Source: Stichopus chloronotus
Lineage: Eukaryota; Echinodermata; Holothuroidea; Aspidochirotida; Stichopodidae
DNA length: 64,000 nt
Direction of reading: 5' to 3'
Assembly: GCA_021234535.1 (NCBI GenBank)
Contig: CM037839.1
Span: forward strand, 10,169,419-10,233,418
Below the pieces are notes generated by a model, which worked only from the letters and a program-made list of their open reading frames with translations, made no database searches and was not told where the DNA came from. A program made the translations under genes and the position numbers. Positions 41,910 to 55,700 of this stretch are shown here, piece after piece. Within the stretch, counting starts at the first letter, position 1. Each line of letters starts with the position of its first letter.

Positions 41910-42573
41910 ATTTCAAGTAGAAACAACAAACCATTGAACCATGAATTATGTTTGCAAATCATTATGAGAATTTAATTTTGAACAACTTATCTGGGGTGGT
42001 CACACTGCAGCATTTGTGCATGGTTTAAAGCATTAATAAGCGCTGCAACTTCTGGCAGAAGTGGGTGCTTTAATTTACGTGGTCAGTGAAAGGGAACAAT
42101 CTCTGGAAAGAAATTGAGAGGTGACAAGACCAGCAGAGAGGAAGGTAAAAAAGGAAGTGGATAGCAGTACCTCCAAAGTAAGTGAAAGGAAATGGTTAGT
42201 GATATGTGAGCATTATCGCTGGATTGGTAAGTTGAACTCACTATTTCTTCCTTGGTATATTCTTAAAAGATGTAATCTAACATCAAACTGACTTGGAGAG
42301 AAACTTGCTAATCCTGTTCAGTCTATTTATTTCCCTTCTGTCTATCACCTGAGTTTGACGATGGCTTACATAAAGTATATCCCTCCTCCTTTGTGTTTAC
42401 TGCACCTCCTTCCCCCCCTCCTTCCCCCCCCCCCTCACGCTCATCATTTCTTCCTTTGTGCTCATCTCACCCACGCTCATTCCCTCCTCCTAACTCACCA
42501 TTAATATTACCTCCTTTGTTTTGAGAGGAGAGGACAATCTTTCTTACAGTAGCCGACAGAATTTACTTAAAGG
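41910..42573. other. No gene; C/T-rich tracts
   Basis: Pyrimidine-rich stretch around 42381-42470 (CTCC and CCCC runs). A related stretch, 'gtgggtgctt...ggtaaa', recurs near 43640-43860, so this belongs to a diverged dispersed repeat. Confidence 0.4.
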
Positions 42574-42913
42574 AAAATAAGGCATTTGTTTGACAGAAAA
42601 CAACCACAGTTTTTAAAACCAATGTTTGTGGACATAGAATGATAGATTATTCAAAATAAGATAGGAACAATGGCCTTCTTTTTAAGAAATAAGTTTCTCA
42701 CAGGTAGAAATTCAGTTATTTGTTGATCAACAATAATTTGTTCACCCAAATTTTCAAAATCCAAAATGATGCATCTTCTGTTACTCATCACTTGCATAGT
42801 GTTTTAAGGACATGACACTCTTGCAGATGTGTCTTGGTGAAACTGAATGGTTTAACAATGATTAAAGCTATTTTCTTGGTCTGTCTGTTTGGTATATTCT
42901 AAATGCCCTATTT
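42574..42913 (-). mobile_element. MITE, copy 2 (inverted)
   Basis: Inverse of the element at 8711-9045, with degraded left end AAAATAAGGCATTT and right end AAATGCCCTATTT. Interior blocks such as 'tgtggacatagaatgatagatta' and 'gttactcatcac' match in reverse. Confidence 0.75.
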
Positions 42914-44989
42914 CCCATCGAATTTGCTTCTAACCAAGTGTGCATGTGTATAGTAGTGGATTCTGCTAGTGTTTTCACAGGGAATCTGGATGACACTTAA
43001 TCACCTGCATCCAAATTTACAACCCAATTCCTTCATAAAGTGAAAAATGACCCTTACCTAGGCTCTGTGTGTACACACTGTATCAGATAGCCAATTTTTA
43101 CCTACCATACACAACAAATAGCTTAAAATTGAGTGTTTTTTTTTTCTCAAGTAAAATAGTTGGTCCTATTCATGAGGTGTAGGCGAGTGTGTGCATGTAG
43201 TGTACTAGTGGATTCCTACACACAAATGTGATGTACGGTACAGTGGAATAGATGTTAACAATAAAGCCACCATTTTGGTCGCGTACCCGGGTACCCGACG
43301 GGTACGAGAAAAAAAATTACCCGATTCTGAGTCTCAGGAATCCATGAAAACACTAGATTCTACCATGGCTCCAATACTGCACTTTATGCACCTGTGCCAC
43401 TGCATACTGCACTTACCCATTGGTACATTATTTGTAGTACAGATACACGTACAGTTTCAGGAGTACAGATGCTTTGAAGTTCAGTATTCTGAACATGTTA
43501 ATATTGTTTCTAGTTTACATGTAGTTATTTCACTCAGACAGCCCTCCCTTTAAAAGATCTGGCTAGCACTCACTCTACAGGTACAACTGAAAAGGCTGGA
43601 AGCGGATTAAAATGTTAGATCATGCAAACTGCAACTTCTTGTAGGAGTGGGTGCTTATTTTGCAAGATCAGCAGAAAGGAGAAGGTAACAATTTCTGGAA
43701 TGAAATACGGGTGGTAAGACTGGCAAGAATGAGGAAGGTAAAAAGAAGAGGATGCAGATATCTCCAAAATGTATAATGAGAAAAAAGGGAGAGTGATACA
43801 TGAGCACAAATCCCTGGATAGATAAAATTCATTTTCTCCTCCTTTGTGCTCACCACACCAACCCCAGATGGCAATTCAGTGAATAATTTATCCAGCCTTG
43901 CATCTCATTTTGTTTCACAAGATGATAAGATTGCTACACAAATTGTATATTGTGTGGCAGTTTCTGTAACTACTGCAGAAAGGTTTTCTCTGATTTTGCA
44001 ACAAAATATTGAAGAAACCTCCTAACCGCTAAGCAAATTTTGAACACTAAATTCTTCCCTGACAGACTTTAATTTGTTTCCGGCCAAGTGTGTACAGGAC
44101 TCAGCCACATACACCGTATGTACTATTACTGTACCTGCACATTGCACAGTATTGTAAAAAGAGTACAGTTAACCTACGAGACAGATGTCAGATCTTCCGT
44201 AATCTAATCTTGCGGGATAGATGCTTGATGTTTAATTACAATTAAATGTCACAGAAGTGTCAGATGCATGCTCACAAAGATACAGTACTGTAGGTCAGAC
44301 ACACACATTATGTTCAGCAAGTGTAGAAGCCTAAATGTCCTGTTTGAATAAAATATGGGGAGTACAGTATTATAACAGAATCAAACACTTGCATAACATT
44401 GAAGGGGCCAGCCTTACATATCAGTTCAGTTGATGGTACTGAAGCAGTGGGCAAGGGGAAAAGAAAATACTTGAGGGAAAACAGCAAGTGATATTATCAA
44501 TAACATGAAGTCGACAATAATTTAGTCAAATTAATCAAAAAGTCAGAATATGAATTTTACATCTGAATGTTTCCAAAAGGTGGCACTGAAACGCAGCAAA
44601 GAAACATCTGAATCAGTTAAGTCTACAAGGCAGAAGGCCTGCGAGACTGAAGTACCATGAGACCAAAGACCAACAAAACTGAGGACCCACTAGAACAAAG
44701 ACCCTCATTACCAAAGGGGTGTGACAATTGTCCCACCAGATTTAGGAACAGTGCCAGGCAACACCAAGATTTGCCTATGGACAAGATCCCACATGTGCTG
44801 AGTGAGGGAATAAACTACTGTATGACCTCCTCCTGCCCCAACAATGACATGTTGGCAGTTTCATGACATTGCTCCTTTATGACACAATCTCGAAGATCCA
44901 AACACTTCTAGTTTCAAAGAAAAAGAAAAGAAAAAGACAACTTATGCTTTTTCACAGAGGAAACCTTGTGTTCAAAGGGAAATTCTGTA
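42914..44989. other. No gene recognised
   Basis: Contains an ACCCG-rich spot ('gtacccgggtacccgacgggtac', about 43282-43304) and a stretch (43615-43865) related to 42030-42260. Short open frames lack support. Confidence 0.35.
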
Positions 44990-45326
44990 GTGCATTTACA
45001 GTATTACACCAACATGGCATAAACAGAAACTAGCTTTAATCATTGTTAAACCATTCAGTCTCAACAATAAACATCTGCAAATCTTCCTCACCCTAAAACA
45101 GTATGTAATTGATGAGTAATGGAAGACGCATCATAAGTTAAAAGTTTGGGTGCATGAACAACGTTACTGTTGAGCAAGAAAATAAAGTATCTGTGAGAAA
45201 CTTATTTCTTGGAAACAAGGCCACTGTCCTTCCTTACATTGAATGATCTATCACTCTAATGTACAGTATGTCCACAAACATCAGTTTTAAATAGATGATT
45301 GTTTTGTAAAAACAAACACCCTATTT
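44990..45326 (+). mobile_element. MITE, copy 3
   Basis: Interior matches copy 1 ('aacatggcata', 'cattgttaaaccattcagtctca', 'atgtccacaaa'). The right end AAACACCCTATTT (45314-45326) is intact apart from one base, while the left inverted end is decayed to 'tgcatttacagta'. Confidence 0.7.
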
Positions 45327-45329
45327 CCC

Positions 45330-48300
45330 TTTAAAAAACAGTAAATGGAGCATTTACATTGAAAATAATTTCAAGGATATTTTGTCAGTCATCTCTTAGA
45401 GTTAGCCGCATCATTTTGCACAGCTCAGTGTTTGCGACTTACTCAAGGAAACAAAAATATTTTAGCGTTTACAGACACGCTTTTTGAGCTGCAGCCGTTT
45501 AGTGTTCAGATGTGTTGGCAGGTACCTTTTGCAGGTGCATGTACGACTTCTGGGGACCTTACTTAACAACATGCAGCTACTGCAGTACACCGTTTTTCCT
45601 GTATTACCCTTACCAGTGGGTCGCTCCGTAGATCATGTTTTGACTGCAGATTTCAAAGATCAGGATGGAGAAAACACCTAACAGACCCTACATTACCTAG
45701 AGGGGCTTCGCTCTTGCAGATATGCAAACTTACTAGGGACTTCACTCCCAAGTTCATTTCCTTGGGGGCCAACACTGCTGCAAACATTACTTACAGTAGT
45801 TTACATTTTATACTCTTTGATTTACACAAACTCCTGTACAGTTAAAGGAGTTGGCCACTGACAAAAATTGATACTTTGTAATAAATCAGGAATATCTTTC
45901 TCTCTTTATTGGTAAAAACCATACCTCAGTTGCATGTTCAGAAGTTATTTTCAAAGAAAAACAAAGATATCCTCCAATAATGTTCCACTGACACATTTTG
46001 GCAACCTTGAGGCAACTCAAAACCTCCCTTTACCAGAGACATCTTCCTTCAAACAGCAATGTATTGAGTTAGGAATATTGGCATGGCCAGGGTTTGAAAT
46101 GCCAGCTGCAGTGAAAAATCATTCCCTTTCATTTCAACACACCTTCACTTACCATTAAAGTATGCATTTAGAGATAGAATTTACGATACCAAAGCAGTGT
46201 ACTGTATATGTGTACATGCACTACCAGGTGTTTCATTGTTATGTGCAAAGAGTGACAATGAACTAATTAATGACTTTTGTAGAAGATTATCATGCAGAGA
46301 CTGACATAACATGTTAATAAGATGACCAATAAAACTTAAAAATAACTTCTCAAATGCATGTGAAATTCTTTCTCCATTCTTCCCTGTGTCATTGCAACTG
46401 TCATACTGTACATCCTCAGATTTCGCTGATCAAATGCCAAGGATAATTAAGAAAACAAAATGGTGTTGCCTACAGGATTTTCAAATCCATCCCTTTTTCA
46501 TCCATGAACTGCAACATCAGCTTTTCCAAGCAAGTTCAAATATGAGACATAGGAAAGCTTTACAGTTATAACAAGACCTCACAAGAAAATACTTCAAAAG
46601 TCTGTCTGAGTACACAAACAGGTACGGAGAGATCTAGTTTATATGCCTTACAGAACCATCTTTTCAAATACTGTAAGTAACAGCACAATTGATCCACTTT
46701 CATATTGACATTGTTGACAAGTGACACCTGAAGACAAGATTTCACCCTTTTCCAAATTCTGATTTTCTCTCCATTTTCTAATTTTGAAACGGTTTTAACC
46801 ATCAGAAGTTCTCTATCTTGCAAAGGTGTGGTAGACTCACGCACCGAAGGCTGTTGATAACCTAACAAGCGGGTGAGAGTTCACCTACAGTACGCTCAAT
46901 CTACCCTAGTTTGAAAAACTGTAACTTGAACCCTTGTGGCAAGATAAACCGATCATTTTACCCCTGAGTACTTATCTTTACGTATCGTTTTGTGTTCTTG
47001 AAATATAACCATGCATGTTAAAGATAAACCTTACCAGTAATAATGAAGACAAAATACTAGTCTTTATGAACTGCTTGCTTTGAAGAGCAGTGATTCATCA
47101 ACCCAGACAGTTCCAATTCTCCCAACCACTCACTTCTAGCCCCTCCCACAGACCGTAAAAAATTCTCCCTTGTGCAAACGATAGTTTCAAGTGCCGCATA
47201 CCCTGGTGAGTGTATGAGAACCACACATTGTACACTGCAATCACAACATGACGGTGCCTGTGTATGCTGTGTAATATGAGCCAAGTAATCTGCATCTTTC
47301 GAATTTGCTGTCAATCAAAAGAGCAGAACCAAGTGAGAATTTTGCTTAGCTCTAACCCACAATGTAGCTTTGGGTGATGACTGATGAGTGACTGCCTTTA
47401 ATTTGCTTTTCTCCCCAATGTACTGTATGCACATTAACTGAGCTACCTGTAGAACTCACTAGCAATGAGTAGAACAGCAACATGTGTGTATAAGTTTGAC
47501 AGCCCAAAATTTTAAAGGGAATTCCGACATTGGCTCGATACAAAATTTGAAGTAAGAGTTTTGCTTTTTAGTTCAAATGCCAATGAATGCTCTTTCTACC
47601 TAAACTAAGATTAATGCAGTATGGGTGCAATCATAGCATGTACAGCAGGTCCACTGATAATTTCTTCAAATACCAGGATTGGTAGATTTAATTTCACAAT
47701 TCTATCTTTAAAACCATACCAATATTTGTGCAATTGTGTGTACTTCTTAGCATGGTTCAAGATGCAAAAGCATTCGCAAATCTGCCTGGAAATATACAGT
47801 AATGCTACATGTGGACCTGCATTCTATAATTGCTGCATAGTAGGAAAGCTGCCAGTGACGGGGAGGGGGGGCACTGAATGAAGAATCATATGTAATTCTC
47901 AGTGACTAGATGCAGGCTTAGAACTGGTTGGCATACTGTAATATGTCAGTATGTATGAGAGCGAACTGATTACACACAGGGTTTTGTGCCGCATGCTCAC
48001 CAGAATAATATGAGGCAAACATGTTCCACATGGGAAACTTTGCAACTGCAGTAAAAAAAAAAAATCTGACACAATTACAAAAGAGAAAAATTTGAAAAGC
48101 AAAGATATAGAGATAAAAGAAGGAGGGTATAGAAAACATTACAAAGTCAACAAAATCAAACAGCAACAAAGCTTAAATTTATGTAAAAGTTTCAATCAAA
48201 TCATCTAAAAGTACTGAAGTTGTGAAACGAATGGAGGAGTAAATGAAAGAGTGGAATAATGATTCATGTATGTCACTGGGGCATGGACTCAGCCTGCATG

Positions 48301-48830
48301 CAATAAGTCTGTCATTAATTTTGCTAGAGCGAGGATGGCTATCATCAGTGAAAAGAATAGGTAATGTTTCAGGAATCAGTTCTTAGTGCACTGAGTCCAC
48401 TGTCAAGCAGGGTTGTGTGAAGTACAGTACAAACCTAGCCCTTTTAACCATGCTTGCATTACATACAGTATCACGTTTGCTTTTCCCCACATTCCTACTC
48501 TGACATGAAAGTCAGTGTGATCAAACACTAAAAATAACAGAGTTGTAAAATCTCACAATGTCTGGACTGAAATTGATTGAATTAAGTTTATGCAAACAGT
48601 AGAAATTTGACTTCAGATGCTTGTCTGTGTACTCAGTATATTTTCCCCCAGTGACATCCTGTCAATAATCACTAACAACCAAGATATTTATATCATAAGC
48701 TGGACTACGCTGAAACTGCTCCTCGGATCCAAAGTTTCACGACATACACTGTCGGTGTGACAAAATTACAAAAGCACCTTCCCTAATGGAAATTATTTTT
48801 TGAGTACCCAACTGACGACGGACATTGCGT
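45330..48830. other. No gene recognised
   Basis: Several short open frames on both strands, none with domain character, supported splice sites or codon signal. Confidence 0.35.
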
Positions 48831-50740
48831 TCATGGTTGGGTTTGGGCAGTACCAGGAAAATTAGTACAGGTATTCACACCACATCAGTACTGGTATTAC
48901 TAAAAGTACCGGTACTGACGATGTGTTCAACATGATAAAAACAAAAGGTTCTGTGCCTTGTTTGACATGTTAAAAATGAGAGGTCCTGTCCCCTATATAG
49001 TGTGATGTTAATGCAGTAACTTGTATTCATGTCTTGACGTAAATTCGCTGACAAAAAACCTTGAAACGGAGTAGAAAAAAGCTTCATTTCATTTCATTTT
49101 TCAGCAGGGTTTCAGAGCAGAACTGTATACAGCAACTAGATCGGCAACCAAAGTTTTGTGGGCCAGTAAAAATTAAAAGTCCATGCAAATGGCATTTTGG
49201 GAGCCTAATGGAAATAACTATAAAACACATGCTTTAACACAAAATGTCAAGGATTTTTTCCCTCCAATTTTAACAGTCACCAGAGTGGAAGAGTTACAGA
49301 TTTACAATTTACTTTCTACTTGCAACAATATAGATTGAGTATGTAATGATGTATATATAGTACTATCGTGTGTTGAAAGTGTTGACAAGTATTATTCTGT
49401 AAAAATACAGGGTCCTTATGTCAGAGCTGCTTTTGTGTGGGCATTTTTTCAGGTGATTTGGCCAGCAGTTTGGCTGGTTACCCCACAAACAAACTGGCAA
49501 CCCTGATTGTAGTCACTATAAGCCCATCGATTGAGTAATGAATGAAACTTGATTACATGGGATAGCTAGAGCAACAGGACAACCTAAAAAAGCTATGCCA
49601 CAGACGCAGGAGGCAGTTGAAGTTTTACATTTTAAAACACAAAATTGCTCCTAACTTGAAACTGGAAGGAGATACAGACTTTTTCTTTTGGGGGTATTTC
49701 AAAAAGTATTTTGAGTATTATGTTTCCATCTGTGCAGTTTCTGTGTTAACCGCAGATAATCCAACAGAGTTAAAATGACGTACATCGGTTCCACAAAATT
49801 CGATTACAACACATTTCTGATGTAAAATTTTTGGCTGGGAATGTCCTAAATGATTAATCTGGGGTATTATGATAATGAACACTGTTCAATTAACATAGAC
49901 CGATCAGCAGCAGTTCAGCTATATAAAGGTTACCAACTTTGTGCTCAAATACCGCAAAAAAGCAATTTTCAAACATTTCAAACTGTTTGTTTCAAGTCTT
50001 TTTTAATTTCCAAGCAACCCGATTTCCGTAAAGTTAGGCCTACATAGCATGTTTGAGCATCTATAGCCTACATGCAATAAGAAACATCATTAGACATTAC
50101 ATGTATCGCCAATGGCGACGTGTAGTCACGATCCATCTCAAGGTCATAAAAAATGTCAAGTTGAATAAAACGAAGGGTGGCTGCCAGAATTTTAAACCAG
50201 TTTATCTTTTTTTTATTTTTCAACTTTCTTGTTGTTTTTTTTTTTGGTTGCTCCATTATTGTTATCATTAACTGATTAAGTCTCAATTACAATCAGCAAA
50301 GTAGGCAAACCAATATATTCAACAATAGAGAAAAAAGGAAGAACAAGCACATGCCAAAAGCCATGGTAAGCGCCACTTGGTACCGAGTATCAGGTTAACC
50401 ACGGTTGTTTACCGCGATGGATTCATTTAATTTCAGTGGCCTTGAGGTTTGTTTTTTGTGAGATATTGACACCAAAAGTTTTCCAATGGATGTGGAATTT
50501 GATTTTGGTTTGATCTGATGTTGATATGTAAGTATTAATGCTACATTTGAAAAATTAAATTGTTATTGATTTCTTGGAGATCGGTACCAAGAATTTTCCC
50601 CAATATTGCAAAGTATTCAAAAGTACTGGTACTTGCACAGATTTGGCCGCCAGTTCTCACAGTACCGGTACTGTGAATACCAGCACTGACTCGGGTCTCG
50701 TGATACTGCCCAAACCTAGTTCCAGGCGTCTATGTCCTAC
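48830..50740. repeat. Inverted pair of GTACCGGTAC-rich segments
   Basis: 48835-48925 ('tgggtttgggcagtacc...agtaccggtactga') is matched in inverse orientation by 50625-50725 ('acagtaccggtactgtgaa...actgcccaaaccta'). The roughly 1.7 kb between them has no recognised gene. The two arms could be copies of one repeat or the ends of a larger element. Confidence 0.45.
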
Positions 50741-50744
50741 TGAG

Positions 50745-51675
50745 TTACATACTGATATTCATTATAGTGATCGCACAACTGAACAGCCTGTCAAACTCAT
50801 GACAACACTGCATGGGACTTGAAGAAACTAATATAGTTAAGGTCTTAGGCCTATGCTAAATGGACTGGAGACACTGCATTTGCCTAGATAGTTTTTACGA
50901 AGCGTTATTTTGTAAGAAGGGAAGTTCTAACTAGTCCTGGTATTTAGTAGCTGTTATTGTTGTTAGAGAACATCTGAGTAATGCCATATATTATTGGTAA
51001 GGCCAGTTAACGTTAGGCCAAACAGTAGTTACAAGTACCTACGCCCTCCAGTATCAATCAATCCGATTATGAACTAGCCTAAACTGCTTAGGCCTAAGCC
51101 TATTCCGAACCATTAGTACGATTAAAAAGAGTCTCAAAAGCTAGCCTAAAGGGTAAATACACCTTTCAACTTCATAGTCATACATTACAGGATCCGGGCT
51201 GACTTCTGTGCCCAAACTCACTAGAACACGTTGCACTTCCACCGATGTATGTCACGTACAGGTTCTGAACGTCCGTTCCCCTTTTGCGGTCATTTTTCGG
51301 GTAAAACCTCGTAGTCTCGACACTAAGGTGTGATGCTTGTTACTATGCAACTATGTAGGAATTGTACTTGTCGGCCTCAGGCAGTACACAGTACGCACGA
51401 CCCAGTATGTCAGTTTCAGGAAAATCAAAACAACTTTGCAATTTGGGCGTTATAAGACTTACGTCATTCGAATACGGGGAAACTCCCTCACATTCTGAGA
51501 AACCGTGAATCATGGACGGCCAATGTTCAACAGTGTTCATATCAAAGAATAGGCCTATTTTACATTTCGCGAATTTGGTAAAGGTCAGAACGGGGATAAA
51601 AAGTATCGATAAGAAACTTGATGCATTTAATAGTGTTTAGCTTGGTTGACTACGTACCCGTCTCTTTCTTTTATG
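50745..51675. other. No gene recognised; AGGCCTA-rich
   Basis: Many 'taggcctaa' words and slightly higher CpG content around 51230-51560. It could be near a promoter, but no TATA box, initiator or open frame supports one. Confidence 0.3.
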
Positions 51676-51679
51676 CTGG

Positions 51680-52470
51680 TGTGACATGAAAATGACATTT
51701 TGAAGTCTGTAGGCTGTAGGCTATTGATCATTAAACATGTTGAAGACAGCCACGTTCCAAATCCATCAGATAAGCAGAAAATTGACAAGCAATTAATGTC
51801 TAACGCCTACATCATGAACATTGGTTAAGTATACAAATTTGCCATGTCAAGCAAGAGAGGGACCCGAATCATGTGTCTTACGTTATCCTTTTTCTTCAGT
51901 GGTGCCGTGAAATGACTGGGGGGCTCCAGGGGCTGATTTTTGGGACCGAGCTCGGCAAGACTGAAAGGGTGACTGCGGAGTCTGGAAAAAGATTTCTTTG
52001 GGTGTATTTGGTACTCTTATCCAAAAATTTCCTGGAACGCTCTTCGTCAACTTTGGTGACACTCTTCATCAATTTCTGGTGGTGCTCCGCTATAATCTTC
52101 CTACAATTGTTATCAACTGAGTGCCACTTAATTGCTACTTGTCACCAAGTGGCTTAACCTTCATTTCAAGGACAGTGGAGAATTTTTTATGCTCGATGGT
52201 TTTGAAAGCTAAGTTCATCGAAACAAATATTGATGTCACTTACCAAAATGTGGAACCCTGTGTCAAGTATATAAGCCAATAACTGTGTCATTGTCATTGT
52301 CATATAGTACAGACTTAACAATAGAAATACCAACACCGTGTAATACTCCACATCATCGAATTCGCATTTCATCACATTTCGAGAAAACCATGGGTCGCTA
52401 TCTCCAAAACAGTAAACAATACACGTTTCAAACGAAGTTCCCTTGAGGGTTTCACTCTGCAACTTCTGAA
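51680..52470 (+). repeat. Dispersed ~550-bp repeat, copy B, interrupted
   Basis: Second copy of the repeat at 32440-33005. Collinear similarity stops near 51895 ('atccttttt') and resumes near 52156 ('aaccttcatttcaagg'), leaving about 260 bp with no counterpart in copy A. Confidence 0.7.
51896..52155. mobile_element. ~260-bp insertion inside repeat copy B
   Basis: Richer in GC than the flanks and open in one plus-strand frame (WCREMTGGLQGLIFGTELGK...). It has no match elsewhere in the window and no recognised domain. It may be a foreign short element or a piece lost from copy A; absence of clear target duplication leaves both open. Confidence 0.4.
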
Positions 52471-52479
52471 GTCAGAATT

Positions 52480-53115
52480 GGTCGAGTTGCTGCAGTCACA
52501 CTACATTTGAATGATCCAATGTGTGAGGAACTCCACAAAACATGTGATATCTCCACAGGCGAGCATGAGCCTACCTCTAATATCTCTCACGAAGTGTCAT
52601 TATCTATACTGTGATTAGTTAAGTGGTGCTGCCTGTATAATACAATAAATGAAAACTCTGCCTTACATATCATCGAATCACGTACCATTCTTTTTTGCAT
52701 GCAGTTTCTTCGCCGGATACATTTCTTTTCGCCTTTTTTTATTTTTATTTTTTCATCGAATTAGTCCTTGCCCATGCAGTAGGCCTACTAGCTAGAGAGT
52801 GATTGCTTCCACAAAGCTGTGTTACAGCAGGTCTGATGTGTAACACGGAGTAGGGGCCTACACAGTAAAGGCTCACGGGGCCACACGTCCACCGGCCTGC
52901 AACATTTTCTCTAGTCCCACAACTTAGTTATTTTGTGTTTTAGTAAAACTTATAGGCCTAGCTATGACTGCCACTATAGGCCTACTGACTGCATTTGTCA
53001 CGTTGTGATTTCCTTACAGAATATGAGTAAAGGCTTGTGATTGGTGGTGGTCCTAATGTTAAAAAAGTATGTCGTTTGGTAAAAGGTCATCAGTGTTTAC
53101 AATTAACTCTGCAGG
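52480..53115. other. No feature recognised
   Basis: AT-rich, with several AGGCCTA words. Nothing to support a gene. Confidence 0.35.
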
Positions 53116-53119
53116 TAAA

Positions 53120-55700
53120 CAGTAATGACCTTCAACCACTTTGTACTCGTCCCCCATGTTAAGGTAAGCCACCGTTATCCGATATTCGTTACGTGGTTAT
53201 GTCATTGCAATGGTCAAAAATCGTCAACTAGGGCACATCAAAAAACAAATAAATACGAGGGACTCAAGAAAATAGACACCCCTGCATTTATTGCGGAGTT
53301 AAGGAACAGTGGCTGAGGTCATGTGTTACAAGAATATAACAATGCCCTTGCAATTGATGCAGGGAACCTTGGATTTCTCAAAATCGTGAACAAGCATGCT
53401 CCTGTAAGGAAGAAAAGGGCAAAAAGAGATGTCCAGCCCCACCTCCCCCCCCCCCCGGCTACTAATAAATTCAAGAAGAGATAAAGATGAGAGACAAAAA
53501 AAAAATCAACAACATATTTATCGAATACGGAGGAACAAAGCCACCTCATTAACAAGAAAAGCCAAACAGCAATATTTTATGAAATAAATCAATTAAAAAA
53601 AAAGGGAAACCCAAAGGCAATTTGGAGTGTTCTTAGAAATGTACAGTCAAATGGTATTGGATAAAAAAGAAGCAAACTCCGAACATGCTCATTACGAACG
53701 GAAATGAAATATCTGATACGTATTAGATAGCACGTTCCGCCCCCCCCCCCCCTCCAACCCCCCGTAGTTTAATATTTATATTCAAGAAGCAATAAAGATG
53801 AGAGACAAACGAAGAAAAATCAACAACATTTGTATCGAATGAGGAGGAGCAAAGCCAACTAACTAATTAGAAAAGCCAAACAACATGCTCATTATGAACG
53901 GAAATGAAATATCTGATACCTATATGAGATAGCAAATACTTTAAACAAGTTTTTACTTCGATTGCTTCCCAATATTTTGGTGGAAGTGAAATTAACAGCT
54001 TTTGTACATTTAGAAAAGTTAAAGCAAAATATATTTCACAGATTACCGAATGATGTTCAGTTTAATATCCCACTAGAAATTTTGTTATTAAATCATTAAA
54101 ATCAGTTCATTCTTGCAAAGCGATAGCCTAGATGGAATAGGCGCATATTATGATCTAAAATTGGCTGTAGAACAGATCGCTTGTAATTCGACTCGCATTC
54201 TGAACACCAGTATCAAAAGTAACATATCTCCTACCGACTCGAAGAAAGCTAAAGTTATTCCAGTCATATGAGAGTGACTCCAAGCTTGACATTTCTAAGT
54301 GCAGAGCCATATCTCTTTTACGTATTCTATCTAAAATCCTGGAGAAACACGTCCACATGTCTCACAACATCTCACAAAGTTCAAACTATTACGAGTTGCT
54401 CAGTCTGGTTTTCGAGAAATCACTCATGCGAAATAGCTCTTGTTAAGATTATTGACAAGTGGGTGAAAGCAATTAACAAATACCATATTATAGGATTCGT
54501 ATTTGTTAATCTTCGGAAAGCTTTCGATTTAGTTAATCACAATATATGGCTGCAAAAATTATCGCTGTACGGTTTCTCCAATAATACAATCCAATGGTTC
54601 AAGTCTTGTCTCACTGGGAGTGAACAACGAGACTTTTATGGACAAAATATACTCTTCCCCAATATATGTTACTTCTGGAGTCCCCCAGGGTTCAATCCTT
54701 GGGCCGTTCCTATTTCTCATTTTTATTAATGATATGGATTTAAGTCTCCACCATAATTTTGACGATATGTATGCAGACGATACGTTTCACTGGCATGATA
54801 CAAATGTTCTGGACCTTAATAAAATGTTAGAGGAAGATATGACAAGCATCTATGAATGATGTAAAGAAAATAAAATGGTATTAAATACAGAGAAAACTAA
54901 TAAAATGTTAATAGGTTCAAGACAGAGACTGGCTACACTTGGTAATGCAAATACTGTTCACATAAAAATTGTTGACACTGCCCTACAAAATGTAGACTGC
55001 GAAAAGTTTTTACGAGCGAGGATTGATAGTAACCTATCATGGCAAGTTACTGGTAGACCGTGTTTGTAAAACAGTAAGTCAAAGGCTCGCTTTACTAGGA
55101 CGAATGAAACCATCATTTTATTGACTCAGAAACATGTGTTGTGTTTTATAATGGTTATGTCTTACCTGTATTAGATTACTGTAGTATATAGTATGGAGTA
55201 CATGTGATAAGGCTGATCTTGATCGAAAGACTTAAAAGGTTGCAAAAAAAAAAAAAACAGTTGCAAGAATCATTTTCAATGTTGAGTATCTAAAATGATT
55301 CTAATTGCAGCTGTTTTTTTTTTTTTTTGCTTGTTTTTTTTTTTTTTTTTGGACATGATCTTTTACATTTGGACAACCTTAAGATGAGGATTCGGAAAAA
55401 GCGATTAAAAATGGTATACAAATCACTGAATGACCTTGCTTCAACGTATAAGAAAGAAATGTGTAAATTTGATGGCAACACACATTCTCACACTTTAAGA
55501 ATAAACGACCAGAAATATGTTACATCTGTCCTGGGGGCAAAACTAATTACCACAGCGAACGATTTTCATATCAAGGTAGCTGCGAAAGAATGATGGAACG
55601 AAGTACCATGAGAGATTAGAAATGCTCCCTAGCTAAATACTTTTAAAAGGCAATTAAATTTAGTTTAATTAATAAATTTTAATGTTTGTTTAATTAATTA
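53120..55700 (+). pseudogene. Decayed non-LTR retrotransposon (endonuclease tail + reverse transcriptase)
   Basis: Collinear pieces in shifting frames: 'SHRYPIFV' near 53167 (decayed SDHxP end of the AP-endonuclease); linker 'YNNALAID...VNKHAPVRKKR' (53334-53425); a 'NKATSLTRKAKQQYF' stretch before the RT; RT at 54481-54610 (VFVNLRKAFDLVNHNIWL, GFSNNTIQWFKSCLTG); then 54660-54790 with SGVPQGSILGPFLFLIFIND and the catalytic YADDT; then NTEKTNKMLIGS (54884-54920) and a C-terminal stretch to 55593. Frameshifts, stops and poly-T/A runs (near 55241-55346) disable it. Motif spelling suggests a Jockey/CR1-type family, unproven. It is 5' truncated. Confidence 0.85.
53440..53940 (+). repeat. Duplicated block inside the retrotransposon relic
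   Basis: A C-run followed by 'ttcaagaag..ataaagatgagagacaaa...aatcaacaaca' and 'cgaaat gaggagg.gcaaagcca' appears at about 53447-53735 and again at 53741-53935. The second copy lacks the middle portion. Both include 'catgctcatta.gaacggaaatgaaatatctgatac'. The duplication joint is the poly-C tract. Confidence 0.75.

Noticed and set aside
41510..41920. 136-codon plus-strand frame with Thr-His runs
   Set aside because: It is a translation of the satellite monomer, CA microsatellite and inserted element. The His-Thr runs are the CA repeat.
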